Part shown: positions 8,560 through 15,460 of the stretch, in pieces
Layout of the letters: each line of letters opens with the position of its first letter
Position numbering within the stretch: position 1 is the stretch's first letter
Assembly: GCA_945866245.1 (NCBI GenBank)
Contig: CAMBGW010000002.1
Location: 1 to 32,795, forward strand
Direction: 5' to 3'
Source: Verrucomicrobia subdivision 6 bacterium
GTDB lineage: Bacteria > Verrucomicrobiota > Verrucomicrobiia > Methylacidiphilales > Verrucolacustridaceae
Length of the DNA: 32,795 bases
Made by a program: the position numbers and the translations under genes
The notes under the pieces: generated by a model
What the model was told of the DNA's origin: nothing
Databases searched by the model: none
What the model saw: the letters and a program-made list of their open reading frames with translations, nothing else

Positions 8560-8568
8560 CGGTAGGTT
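8540..8568 (+). promoter_or_regulatory. Promoter of tRNA-Asn
   Basis: TTGAGT (8540-8545), 17 bases, TAGGTT (8563-8568); the tRNA begins 13 bases further on. The same layout, with a TAGGAT -10, precedes the tRNA-Arg gene on the other strand, which raises confidence in both. Confidence 0.5.
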
Positions 8569-8580
8569 ACCCAACTGCTT

Positions 8581-8655
8581 TCCGGAGTAGCTCAGCGGTA
8601 GAGCGATGCACTGTTAATGCATTGGTCGCTGGTTCGATCCCAGCCTCCGGAGCCA
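8581..8655 (+). tRNA. tRNA-Asn (anticodon GTT)
   Basis: A full cloverleaf can be drawn. The acceptor stem is TCCGGAG with CTCCGGA (8645-8651). The D arm is GCTC-AGCGGTA-GAGC. The anticodon stem ATGCA/TGCAT holds loop CTGTTAA with anticodon GTT. The T arm GCTGG-TTCGATC-CCAGC is at 8628-8644. The discriminator is G and CCA is encoded (8653-8655). A run of eight T follows at once and could end transcription. Confidence 0.97.
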
Positions 8656-8681
8656 ATTTTTTTTCATATTCTGAAACTTGA

Positions 8682-8758
8682 TGGTGCACCCGGCCAGGGT
8701 CGAACTGGCAACCTTCGGCTTCGGAGGCCGACACTCTATCCAGTTGAGCTACGGGTGC
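8682..8758 (-). tRNA. tRNA-Arg (anticodon CCG)
   Basis: Read on the minus strand, the acceptor stem GCACCCG/CGGGTGC closes, with discriminator A and encoded CCA (8682-8684). The anticodon stem TCGGC/GCCGA holds loop CTCCGAA with anticodon CCG, reading CGG. The T arm GCCAG-TTCGACC-CTGGC is intact. It converges on tRNA-Asn with only 26 bases between them. It lies 50 bases after the end of the MORN-repeat gene on the same strand but has its own promoter. Confidence 0.96.
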
Positions 8759-8771
8759 TTCTGGGAATGAA

Positions 8772-8800
8772 ATCCTAATCCCACCTGCCGATCGGTTCAA
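8772..8800 (-). promoter_or_regulatory. Promoter of tRNA-Arg
   Basis: On the minus strand TTGAAC (8800-8795), a 17-base spacer and TAGGAT (8777-8772) stand 13 bases before the tRNA 5' end. Spacing and boxes parallel those of the tRNA-Asn promoter. Confidence 0.6.
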
Positions 8801-8808
8801 GACCCCCC

Positions 8809-9468
8809 CTAACCTGTCTCCTCACTCGCCTTTCCATTTTTAAAAAATGCTTTTTTGTCCGGTGCTCCACTTTCCTTCCACTCCACCCACCAACCGTCCG
8901 GAACCCCTTTTTTATAGTTCGTCTCCTGCCTTTTTTTTCCACTTTCCCACCAGACAACAAAGGTTCCACTTCTCTCCCCCTGCTCATACGTTCCCACTCC
9001 CTTCCGATTCCCACTGGTAAACCACGTCTCCACGGCTCCATGTCGCTTGCCCGCACGCCAAGAGGTTCGCCGCTGCATTTTCCCATTTGGATACCACTCC
9101 GTCGCGGGCCCATCGGGTAACCCTTGGTGAAAGCGCGTTTCTTGAACCAACTGCCCCTTCGCATTCCAAAGCCTCGCCCGCCCCTCCCGCACCCCTTTTT
9201 CAAAATGCGCTTCTCCCTCCATCTGCCCATTCGCAAACCAGCTCCGATAGGCCCCGTGCATCCGCCCCTGCCAAAACTCTGCCTCGGTCTTTTTCCCGGC
9301 CACTTGAGTGACCGCCGCCCCACTGAAAGGCTCCTTCTCACCCTGCCGATAAAACAGATCCCCTCGCCCTTTCAACTCGCCCGCAGGAACCACCTCTCCT
9401 GAGCGCTCCATTCCCAAAGCCACTACTCCCGCCAAGAGACACAATGATATAAATATTTTCGAACTCAA
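8809..9468 (-). CDS. Secreted MORN-type (YwqK-like) repeat protein
   Basis: From a TTG start this is a 219-residue protein. Residues 1-19 (SSKIFISLCLLAGVVALG) look like a signal peptide. Residues 69-212 are six consecutive repeats of exactly 24 residues, with pattern xxxGxxxxWxxxGxxxxxxxxxxG, preceded by a degenerate copy and followed by a seven-residue tail. This is the MORN variant found in proteins often labelled YwqK-family antitoxin, though no toxin is seen here. The TTG overlaps the stop of the upstream gene as TTGA, which argues for this start; a longer reading frame from 9660 would bury the signal peptide and overlap the neighbour. Function is unknown; envelope-associated binding is a guess. 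Confidence 0.75.
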   Translation of the reverse strand: MSSKIFISLCLLAGVVALGMERSGEVVPAGELKGRGDLFYRQGEKEPFSGAAVTQVAGKKTEAEFWQGRMHGAYRSWFANGQMEGEAHFEKGVREGRARLWNAKGQLVQETRFHQGLPDGPATEWYPNGKMQRRTSWRAGKRHGAVETWFTSGNRKGVGTYEQGERSGTFVVWWESGKKRQETNYKKGVPDGWWVEWKESGAPDKKAFFKNGKASEETG

Positions 9469-9818
9469 TGGGCTAGGCCAGCCAAAACCGTTACCCGATG
9501 GGTGATCTGCACCAGATTTTCGGGCACGATCCGCTCCGCCGTGATCGTGGGATGCAACTGGTCCGGCCGTGCGTCCAGCTTGATTCCCGGCTCGTACTCG
9601 TCCGAAAAAATCAGATCGTTGACGTAATCCCGTCCGCCGTTTCTTCCGGTCCATTTCCAATATAAGTCCCTTAATTTTCGCTCCGATTCAATCAAGATTA
9701 CTGAAACCACCGTTCCTTTCAATTTCATCGTCAACTCTCGATACGCAGGAAACCACGTGGGGGGCTCGGTGAGCTCCCCGCGAATGATCAGCGTGGGTTG
9801 GCTGCTCAGATTTCGCAC
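9465..9818 (-). CDS. Hypothetical protein coupled to the MORN-repeat gene
   Basis: A 117-residue protein starting at GTG 9818, unrecognised. It looks rich in beta strands in its first half (LSSQPTLIIRGEL, LKGTVVSVILIES) and has no membrane segment. Its TGA overlaps the TTG of the MORN-repeat gene. The frame stays open for 30 codons upstream of the GTG, reading EVRIAVRNLSSQ, with no ATG, GTG or TTG, so the true N-terminus is uncertain. It is divergent from the gtrA-like gene, 56 bases away. Supported mainly by the coupled overlap and the lack of any competing frame. Confidence 0.5.
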   Translation of the reverse strand: MRNLSSQPTLIIRGELTEPPTWFPAYRELTMKLKGTVVSVILIESERKLRDLYWKWTGRNGGRDYVNDLIFSDEYEPGIKLDARPDQLHPTITAERIVPENLVQITHRVTVLAGLAH

Positions 9819-9874
9819 CGCGATTCGAACTTCGCTCCCCGCAGAACTTTGGCAAGCCCCTTCCCACCCCCCTG

Positions 9875-10390
9875 ATGCCGTTTGCCGATTGCCCTCTTTT
9901 TCGCCATCCTAAACCGGTGATACGCACTACTCATCCTCATCCTCGGACCCGCGCCGCAACCCGCCCTTTGTCCCAGGAGATTGTCCGGATTCTCCGCTTC
10001 GGATTTGTCGGTGGCTTTGGCACCCTGCTCAATGCCCTCCTCATGTGGGGACTTCTCTCCCTTGGCAGCACTTTCTTGGCCCTGAACCCTAGCGGCCACC
10101 GAGTTGCCACGGCCGCAGCCTTCATCGCTTGGATCATCTGCTGTGGGGGAAATTTTCTTTTGAACTCTGCCTGGACCTTTCGGGCCTGGCCCCCCTCTTG
10201 GCACAAAGCCCAGCAGTACTACCTCTCCGCCGCCTTGGCCTTGGTCTTTCAACTCTTTCTTCTAAATTTTCTTCTTCTCGTTCTGGAAACCGATCGCCCG
10301 ATCCAAACTGCTGTCCTCAACGCCGTAGCGGTCGCCACCGGCGCTCTCCTGAACTACCTCTTCGCTTCTCTTTGGGTCTTCCGTAAATGA
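9875..10390 (+). CDS. GtrA-like four-helix membrane protein
   Basis: Up to 171 residues; the first 35 or so are polar and unlike the family, so a later start such as GTG at 9918 is possible. From EIVRILRFGFVGGFGTLLN onward it fits GtrA: four hydrophobic segments at roughly 44-63, 83-103, 116-137 and 145-166, the motif GNFLLNSAWTF between helices two and three, and LLNYLFASLWVFRK at the end. GtrA-like proteins are thought to help flip polyprenyl-phosphate-linked sugars across the inner membrane. The stop overlaps the deacetylase start as ATGA, and that gene in turn overlaps the triterpene cyclase, so all three form one translational unit. Confidence 0.83.
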   Translation: MPFADCPLFRHPKPVIRTTHPHPRTRAATRPLSQEIVRILRFGFVGGFGTLLNALLMWGLLSLGSTFLALNPSGHRVATAAAFIAWIICCGGNFLLNSAWTFRAWPPSWHKAQQYYLSAALALVFQLFLLNFLLLVLETDRPIQTAVLNAVAVATGALLNYLFASLWVFRK

Positions 10391-11241
10391 AATTCTCTCA
10401 AACTCAATCCAACTTCTACTCACCTCGTGGCGAAGATTTTCCCACCGCTCTCTCCTCCACCACCCACCTAGGAATCGGTGCACATGCGGATGACCTCGAA
10501 ATTCTCGCCTTCCCAGGAATCTCCGCCTGCTATGGCCACGCAAAAAATCGTTTCTCCGGTATAGTCGTCACCGATGGCGCTGGCGCCCCCCGAACCGGTG
10601 CCTTCGCCGCGATGAGTAATGCGGAAATGATTCCCCAACGCCAAAAAGAACAGCGTCAAGCTGCCGATCTCGGACAGTACGCCTCCGTCATCCAACTGGC
10701 TCACCCCAGCAGTGCCGTTCGACAAGCGGATCGATCCCAAGTTGTCGCGGACTTGGTAAAGATCCTCGAATCGACTCGCCCCCATGTCCTCTATCTTCAC
10801 AACCCGGCAGATCGCCACGAAACTCACCTCGCCGTCCTCCTGGCTTGTCTGGAAGCTCTTCATAAAGTTTCTGCTGCGGCTCACCCCAAAGAGATCTACG
10901 GGTGCGAAGTTTGGGGAGATCTCGACTGGGTTCCTGCCTCCCACATCGTGCGACTGCCCTGCCACGCCCCGGCAGCCCTGGGCAGTTCTCTTCTCAACTG
11001 TTTTCAATCCCAGATCGAGGGCGGCAAGCGGTATGATCGAGCCGCGTTGGGGAGGCGCCATGCGCAAGCCACCTTTGGCAACCCAACTCAGCCCGATTCC
11101 GATGAGGAAATTGTTCTGGCACTCGATCTTCGCCCACTTCTTAAAACAAAAAGTTCTCCCACCGAATTTCTTGCCCCCACTCTCGATCTCTTCCGTAAAG
11201 AAACGCTCGCTCGCCTCGAAGCCCTTTCCGCAAAGCCATGA
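10387..11241 (+). CDS. PIG-L/LmbE-family deacetylase
   Basis: A protein of 284 residues. The zinc motif GAHADDLEIL has His33 and Asp36 in place of the common HPDD. The second motif NPADRHETHLAV supplies His144 and His147. The C-terminal half, with KEIYGCEVWGDLDWV and SQIEGGKRYDRAALGRR, resembles the PIG-L members that act on GlcNAc-type substrates, whose reaction is removal of an N-acetyl group. The actual substrate is unknown. It is locked between the gtrA-like gene and the oxidosqualene cyclase by ATGA overlaps on both sides, which hints at a sugar attached to the cyclase product or its carrier. Confidence 0.88.
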   Translation: MKFSQTQSNFYSPRGEDFPTALSSTTHLGIGAHADDLEILAFPGISACYGHAKNRFSGIVVTDGAGAPRTGAFAAMSNAEMIPQRQKEQRQAADLGQYASVIQLAHPSSAVRQADRSQVVADLVKILESTRPHVLYLHNPADRHETHLAVLLACLEALHKVSAAAHPKEIYGCEVWGDLDWVPASHIVRLPCHAPAALGSSLLNCFQSQIEGGKRYDRAALGRRHAQATFGNPTQPDSDEEIVLALDLRPLLKTKSSPTEFLAPTLDLFRKETLARLEALSAKP

Positions 11242-13190
11242 AGAATCTGCACTCCTCGGTGACGGAGGCGACCCAACGTCTCCTCGGCTTTCTACAACGC
11301 ACTCAGCTTCCAGACGGCAGCTGGTCCGTCCCGTATACTGGGCCAAACTTTCTTCTTCCGCTCTATGTCATCACTACCTACCTCACTCACCACTCTATCT
11401 TGGATGAGGAGCGACCCCGCTTCGTCGCTGGTCTTCTTCGGCCCCAACTCGCAGACGGATCGATCGGTCTACATGAGGAGTCGGTTCGCGGTGCTGTCTT
11501 TACCAGCGCCATCTCTTACGTCGCCCTTCGCATCCTTGGAGAAAAAGCAAAACGACCGGAGCTGACTCGCCTTCGTGACTGGATTCACGCATCTGGTACC
11601 CCTGTGAAAGCAGCCGCTTGGGGAAAATTTATTCTTTCGATTCTCAATCTCTACGACTGGTCGGGTGTCACCCCTGTCCCTCCTGAACTGTATCTTTTAC
11701 CGAAATGGGTTCCGGTCCAGCCGATCAACATCTCGGGTTATGTCCGAATCGTTTATCTCCCCATGGCCTACTTTTACGGAAGGCGCTGGCAGGCCCCCCT
11801 TGATCCCCTTCTCAAGGAGCTACGCAGTGAACTTTTCCCACAGGGATTCGATCAGATCGATTGGCCCAAGCACCGCGCAGATCTGGCTTCCACCGACCAT
11901 ATTGTGCCGGAAAGTCTCCTCGTTCGGATTGCCATGCCCCTTGTGCGCCAGCTTGAAAAGTTCATTCCTGCCTTTCTTCGCCGTAAAGCTCTCCGTCTAA
12001 CCTACGAGCATATCTGCTATGAGGATGAGCAGTCCGAATACATCCGCCAAGCACCGGTGAACGCCTGCTACAATACGCTGGCACATTTTGTCGAAGGTCA
12101 AACCAATCGACTGCACCGCAGTTGGCAGGAGCTGCCCCGATACCTCTGGAATCATACCGACCACATCGCGTGCCAAGGCTTCACCTCATCCAAAGTCTGG
12201 GACACTGCTTTCACATTGCAGGGTATGACCCATCTGGAATTAAACCTTGCCCCTAAAAAATCGATTCAAGAGGGATGTCGGTACTTAGTGGAAAATCAGG
12301 TGATCGACGAGTTGCCCAACCCCCGACGATACCACCGCCTCCCTCGAAAAGGGGGTTGGCCCTTCAGTGAGCGGAGAAACGGGTGGTCGATTGCTGACTG
12401 CACAGCAGAAAGCTTGCTGGCTCTGGTTGCGGCTCGACCTTTTCTCAATGCACCGACCGCCAAGAGTGTCCTCCAGGATGGAGTCCGCTTTATTTTGAGC
12501 TATCAAAACAGGGATGGAGGCTGGGGAAGTTGCGATCGTGTCGTCGGGCCCCTTTGGATTGAAACCTTCAACGCATCGCATGTTTTTGCCGATATCATGG
12601 TCGACCACTCCTTTGCCGAATGCACCGGCTCGGTCCTTTCGGCACTGGCACTGATTCGCCAGCATGATGCAGAGATGGAACGGGGCGGGGTGGATCGTGC
12701 GATCCAGGAGGGCATTCGCTACTTGAGTGAGACACAACGTCCTGACGGCTCATGGGAAGCGGTTTGGGGAATCTGTTTTAACTATGGGACTTCTTTCGCA
12801 ATTCCCGGCCTTCGCGCGGCGGGTTTGCCGATCGATGATCCTCGAATCGTCCGCGGGCGGAATTTTCTTCTCTCCCAACAGCTAGCAGATGGTGGCTGGG
12901 GCGAGAAACCCGAGTCCTGTCTGGAACGTCGGCCGATTCCGACGTCACACGGTCTGGTCGAACCCACCGCCTTGGCGATCATCGCGCTCCTTGCCAGCGG
13001 CCCCAAAGAAGACCCATCCATTCAAAGAGGATTAGAGTTCCTCATCAAAAATCAGCAAGAGGATGGTGATTTTCCACCTCAACCGATCCCTGGGCTTTTT
13101 TATCGAACCACCCTAATTCGTTACGACCACTATAAGCGCGCCTTTTCCCTGAAAGCCTTCGCTTCCTACTTGAAAAGTGAGTCGCCCTAA
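11238..13190 (+). CDS. osc: Oxidosqualene cyclase-type triterpene cyclase
   Basis: A protein of 650 residues of the squalene/oxidosqualene cyclase family. The catalytic motif is DCTAE (387-391) inside GGWPFSERRNGWSIADCTAE, as in lanosterol and cycloartenol synthases, not the DxDD of squalene-hopene cyclases. Cys388 and Cys462 (in AECTG) match the two cysteines that bond the catalytic Asp in OSCs. Other OSC segments are YTGPNFLLPL (33-42), VYLPMAYFYG (172-181), KVWDTAFTLQGM (319-330) and WGICFNYGTSF (510-520). QW-type repeats occur at about 23-29, 423-429, 500-506 and 548-554. It should cyclise 2,3-oxidosqualene to a 3-hydroxy triterpenoid at the membrane. Tyr168 and Cys432 replace the His and Tyr of lanosterol synthases, so the product is uncertain. 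It is coupled to the deacetylase and converges with squalene monooxygenase. Confidence 0.93.
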   Translation: MKNLHSSVTEATQRLLGFLQRTQLPDGSWSVPYTGPNFLLPLYVITTYLTHHSILDEERPRFVAGLLRPQLADGSIGLHEESVRGAVFTSAISYVALRILGEKAKRPELTRLRDWIHASGTPVKAAAWGKFILSILNLYDWSGVTPVPPELYLLPKWVPVQPINISGYVRIVYLPMAYFYGRRWQAPLDPLLKELRSELFPQGFDQIDWPKHRADLASTDHIVPESLLVRIAMPLVRQLEKFIPAFLRRKALRLTYEHICYEDEQSEYIRQAPVNACYNTLAHFVEGQTNRLHRSWQELPRYLWNHTDHIACQGFTSSKVWDTAFTLQGMTHLELNLAPKKSIQEGCRYLVENQVIDELPNPRRYHRLPRKGGWPFSERRNGWSIADCTAESLLALVAARPFLNAPTAKSVLQDGVRFILSYQNRDGGWGSCDRVVGPLWIETFNASHVFADIMVDHSFAECTGSVLSALALIRQHDAEMERGGVDRAIQEGIRYLSETQRPDGSWEAVWGICFNYGTSFAIPGLRAAGLPIDDPRIVRGRNFLLSQQLADGGWGEKPESCLERRPIPTSHGLVEPTALAIIALLASGPKEDPSIQRGLEFLIKNQQEDGDFPPQPIPGLFYRTTLIRYDHYKRAFSLKAFASYLKSESP

Positions 13191-13194
13191 ATTG

Positions 13195-13223
13195 ATCCAC
13201 TCAGATTTCTGACTGAGGAGGAT
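13195..13223. terminator. Possible shared hairpin between the converging cyclase and monooxygenase genes
   Basis: ATCC-a-CTCAG (13195-13204) pairs with CTGAG-ga-GGAT (13213-13223) around an eight-base loop. It fills the 50-base gap between the two convergent stops. No good T-tract follows on either strand, so efficiency as a terminator is doubtful. Confidence 0.3.
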
Positions 13224-13240
13224 TTGGGGATTAGAAGAGA

Positions 13241-14515
13241 TTACGATTTCGTGCGAACCCAACCGGCCATGGCGTAGGCCATCGGCAGACGTATCCAACT
13301 TGCGATTGAGGCCAGATCGGCACCCATCGTAGTCGTATTATCCCGACCCCTCCACGCACCAATCAGTGCCTTCAAGAATGGCCCTGCGAAGGTGAGGAAC
13401 GAACGACCATTCCCCATCAACAAGCCCATCGTCCGGTCTCTCTCTTTTTGGTCATTGCGCCAAAGGGAAACAACCGCCCGCCGAAGCGATTGGGAAAAAG
13501 CATCCTCTTTCGAGAAGCAGTCATACAAAGCACGAGAAAGTAGCTCGGGCACGCGACAAGCCCTGCGACGACTGCGTGCAAATTCCCGGAAATCTTTTTT
13601 CTCCACAAGCTCCATCGCATCCACCAGCCCATTGGTGATCCCAGTCGCCGTCAACGGATGTGTATGTCCCGCAGCATCCCCAATCAAAACCCGATGCCCG
13701 TTGCCGTAGTCCGCCCGTGCCAAGAAGTGATTGGCCTGCCAACGCAGATGACCACCCCGAATCTGCTCCTCACACGGTTTCCTCCAAACGGGCGGCAGCG
13801 TATCCCGCGTCGCCGCGATGAGCCATTCCGGATCTTTCATTTCTGTTTTATATTTTAAGGGAACATCGACGCAGATGCGGACAACGGAAGGGGCAATTTC
13901 GTATCCCAATAGAAAACTCGGCTTCCCTAAAAAAACATGGCCATATTCCGGATACGGAGCTTTGACTCCTTCCAGAAGGATTCCCGTCATGGCAGACATC
14001 GCCTTGTGGGATCCAGAGCCACGCAAACTTCTCCGCACCACGCTCGACCGCCCATCCGCACCAATCACTCGGCTGGCTTCAACTCTTTCCCCACTCTCTA
14101 AAGTCACGCCAGCGTCATCCACCGACGCAACCCGCACCCCTTGCCGAAATGTTACCCCTTCGGTCTGCGCAACGACTTGCCGCATTTCATCGACCAAATC
14201 TCCGTGATGAAATGCCAAACCCCTCTGCCCTTCCACGTAATCTAATTTTACCGGCGACTCCCCATGCCCGGGATACACCACGAAACCACGCCCTTGGGGC
14301 CTTCCCTGCATCGCCGTGATCGCATCAAATCCCAACTTCTTAAGCGCATCGACCCCTTGCGGATGGAGCCACTCTCCCGCAAAACGTTTTCTACTTTTCC
14401 CCTGTTCCTCAGCCTCCAACAAAACCACTCGCTGGCCCGCCAGCGCATACGCCCGCGCCACCGCACAACCCGCAGGCCCTGCTCCTACCACCACGATATC
14501 TGTGTTTGTTGTCAT
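13241..14515 (-). CDS. smo: Squalene monooxygenase (squalene epoxidase)
   Basis: A flavoprotein of 424 residues from ATG 14515 (a TTG codon lies one codon upstream). FAD motifs: GAGPAG (11-16), GADGRSS (152-158), and GDAAGHTHPLTATGITNG (279-296), which is the epoxidase version of the GD motif with HPLT. Two segments favour squalene epoxidase over general PHBH-type hydroxylases: FAGEWLHPQGVDALKKLG (46-62), like the family's GELLQPGG, and YGHVFLGKPSFLLGYEI (191-207) followed by VRICVDVP. The C-terminal ALYDCF region also fits. It would make 2,3-oxidosqualene from squalene using O2 for the adjacent cyclase. An AAGGGG ribosome-binding site lies nine bases before the ATG. It may be cotranscribed with clpS. 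Confidence 0.88.
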   Translation of the reverse strand: MTTNTDIVVVGAGPAGCAVARAYALAGQRVVLLEAEEQGKSRKRFAGEWLHPQGVDALKKLGFDAITAMQGRPQGRGFVVYPGHGESPVKLDYVEGQRGLAFHHGDLVDEMRQVVAQTEGVTFRQGVRVASVDDAGVTLESGERVEASRVIGADGRSSVVRRSLRGSGSHKAMSAMTGILLEGVKAPYPEYGHVFLGKPSFLLGYEIAPSVVRICVDVPLKYKTEMKDPEWLIAATRDTLPPVWRKPCEEQIRGGHLRWQANHFLARADYGNGHRVLIGDAAGHTHPLTATGITNGLVDAMELVEKKDFREFARSRRRACRVPELLSRALYDCFSKEDAFSQSLRRAVVSLWRNDQKERDRTMGLLMGNGRSFLTFAGPFLKALIGAWRGRDNTTTMGADLASIASWIRLPMAYAMAGWVRTKS

Positions 14516-14586
14516 CAAAATTGCCCCTTCATCCCTAGCACCGATTCTCAGAACACCAAGTAAAAGGAGCCGTGCCCTATGCTAAA

Positions 14587-15078
14587 CTACTCTTGGAGAA
14601 TGAGTTCGATCATCCAGGCTAAGAAGTGAATTTCCACCAAAGCAACTCTTTTATCCCCTTTAGATTTTTCCATAGCACGCACCTCGAGGTCCCCTTCCCC
14701 AAGATCAAACTCCGCTGCCCGACGTAAACGATGATCATTTAATGTCGCCACGAAGGATTCTACCTCATCTCCATCTAAAACCCACCCGCCAGCTTGCCCA
14801 ATCGGCGGAAGACCTTTCATCCAACCCTGAGCCATCTTTTCACGCCCTAGACGAACTTCGTGCAGTCCCTCTACCCAATGGAAAGCATCTTCCCCACGAA
14901 TTCCCGCTTCTCGTAAACCCGCCTGCCGATACCAAACATTACCCACCATAGGATCTAGTTCTGCCGGCGGTGTCCGATAGGCCGCGACCGTACTCTCCAA
15001 AGCTTGTCGTAAAAGCGCCGCCTCCGGAGCCGCCAACTCAAAATGGCGGTTTCCAGAACTTTTTTTTTCGATTCTCAA
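14587..15078 (-). CDS. DUF2017-like protein
   Basis: A protein of 163 residues starting at TTG 15078, which overlaps the clpS stop as TTGA. The sequence (IEKKSSGNRHFELAAPEAALLRQAL at the start, then a mixed helical part ending in HFLAWMIELILQE) and its position directly after clpS fit the DUF2017 proteins that follow clpS in actinobacteria and some other phyla. Function is unknown; a link to ClpS-ClpAP proteolysis is inferred only from gene order. It is separated by 71 bases from the squalene monooxygenase on the same strand. Confidence 0.7.
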   Translation of the reverse strand: MRIEKKSSGNRHFELAAPEAALLRQALESTVAAYRTPPAELDPMVGNVWYRQAGLREAGIRGEDAFHWVEGLHEVRLGREKMAQGWMKGLPPIGQAGGWVLDGDEVESFVATLNDHRLRRAAEFDLGEGDLEVRAMEKSKGDKRVALVEIHFLAWMIELILQE

Positions 15079-15380
15079 ACGGGACGAGCCTCGAGCGTCG
15101 ATTGCAATCCGAACTCCTGCAATCGGTGACAGTACATCTCTGCTTTTTCACGAGTCTCCAACGCCACCACACTTTTTCCTAGTTCATGCACCTCCAACAT
15201 ATGTTTTTTTGCTTTCGCTTCATCGAAACCTAAAACTTTCTGAAATACGAATACGACGTAACTCATTAAATTCACCGGGTCGTTCCATACCAATACCTGC
15301 CATCCTTTGGCAAAAGCTTCTGAAAAATCGTTCTCTTGAGTCGGAGATTCAACTGGTGTCTCAATCATCCCTGCGCGCAT
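15075..15380 (-). CDS. clpS: ATP-dependent Clp protease adaptor ClpS
   Basis: About 100 residues. WQVLVWNDPVNLMSYVV carries the Asn-Asp pair and HMLEVHELGKSVV the histidine that together bind the N-terminal residue of N-degron substrates; a C-terminal GLQSTLEARPV closes the fold. ClpS hands such substrates to ClpA/ClpC. Start choice is open: GTG 15383, ATG 15380 and ATG 15365 are in frame, and a GGAGG motif lies 12 to 15 bases before the first two. It is divergent from the CHASE2-like gene. Confidence 0.92.
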   Translation of the reverse strand: MRAGMIETPVESPTQENDFSEAFAKGWQVLVWNDPVNLMSYVVFVFQKVLGFDEAKAKKHMLEVHELGKSVVALETREKAEMYCHRLQEFGLQSTLEARPV

Positions 15381-15460
15381 CACTCGAGCTTACTTCCTCC
15401 AGCGCTTTTTTCAATCTGCTTCCCGCATCGCCTTAGGACCAATTCCCGCTACAAAGAGTT

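Noticed and set aside
8809..9318. Possible tandem DNA repeat or CRISPR-like array with a 72-base period
   Set aside because: The period comes from the 24-residue protein repeats; the nucleotide copies are too divergent for direct repeats and there are no spacers.
8775..9341. 188-codon minus-strand frame overlapping the MORN-repeat gene
   Set aside because: It is a shifted reading of the same DNA; only the other frame yields regular 24-residue repeats and a signal peptide.
10468..11346. Open frame of 292 codons on the minus strand opposite the PIG-L deacetylase
   Set aside because: The plus-strand gene has zinc motifs and coupled overlaps; the antisense product shows nothing recognisable.
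11238..13190. Squalene-hopene cyclase as the identity of the cyclase gene
   Set aside because: There is no DxDD motif; DCTAE and the OSC-type segments around it are present, and a squalene monooxygenase gene is adjacent.
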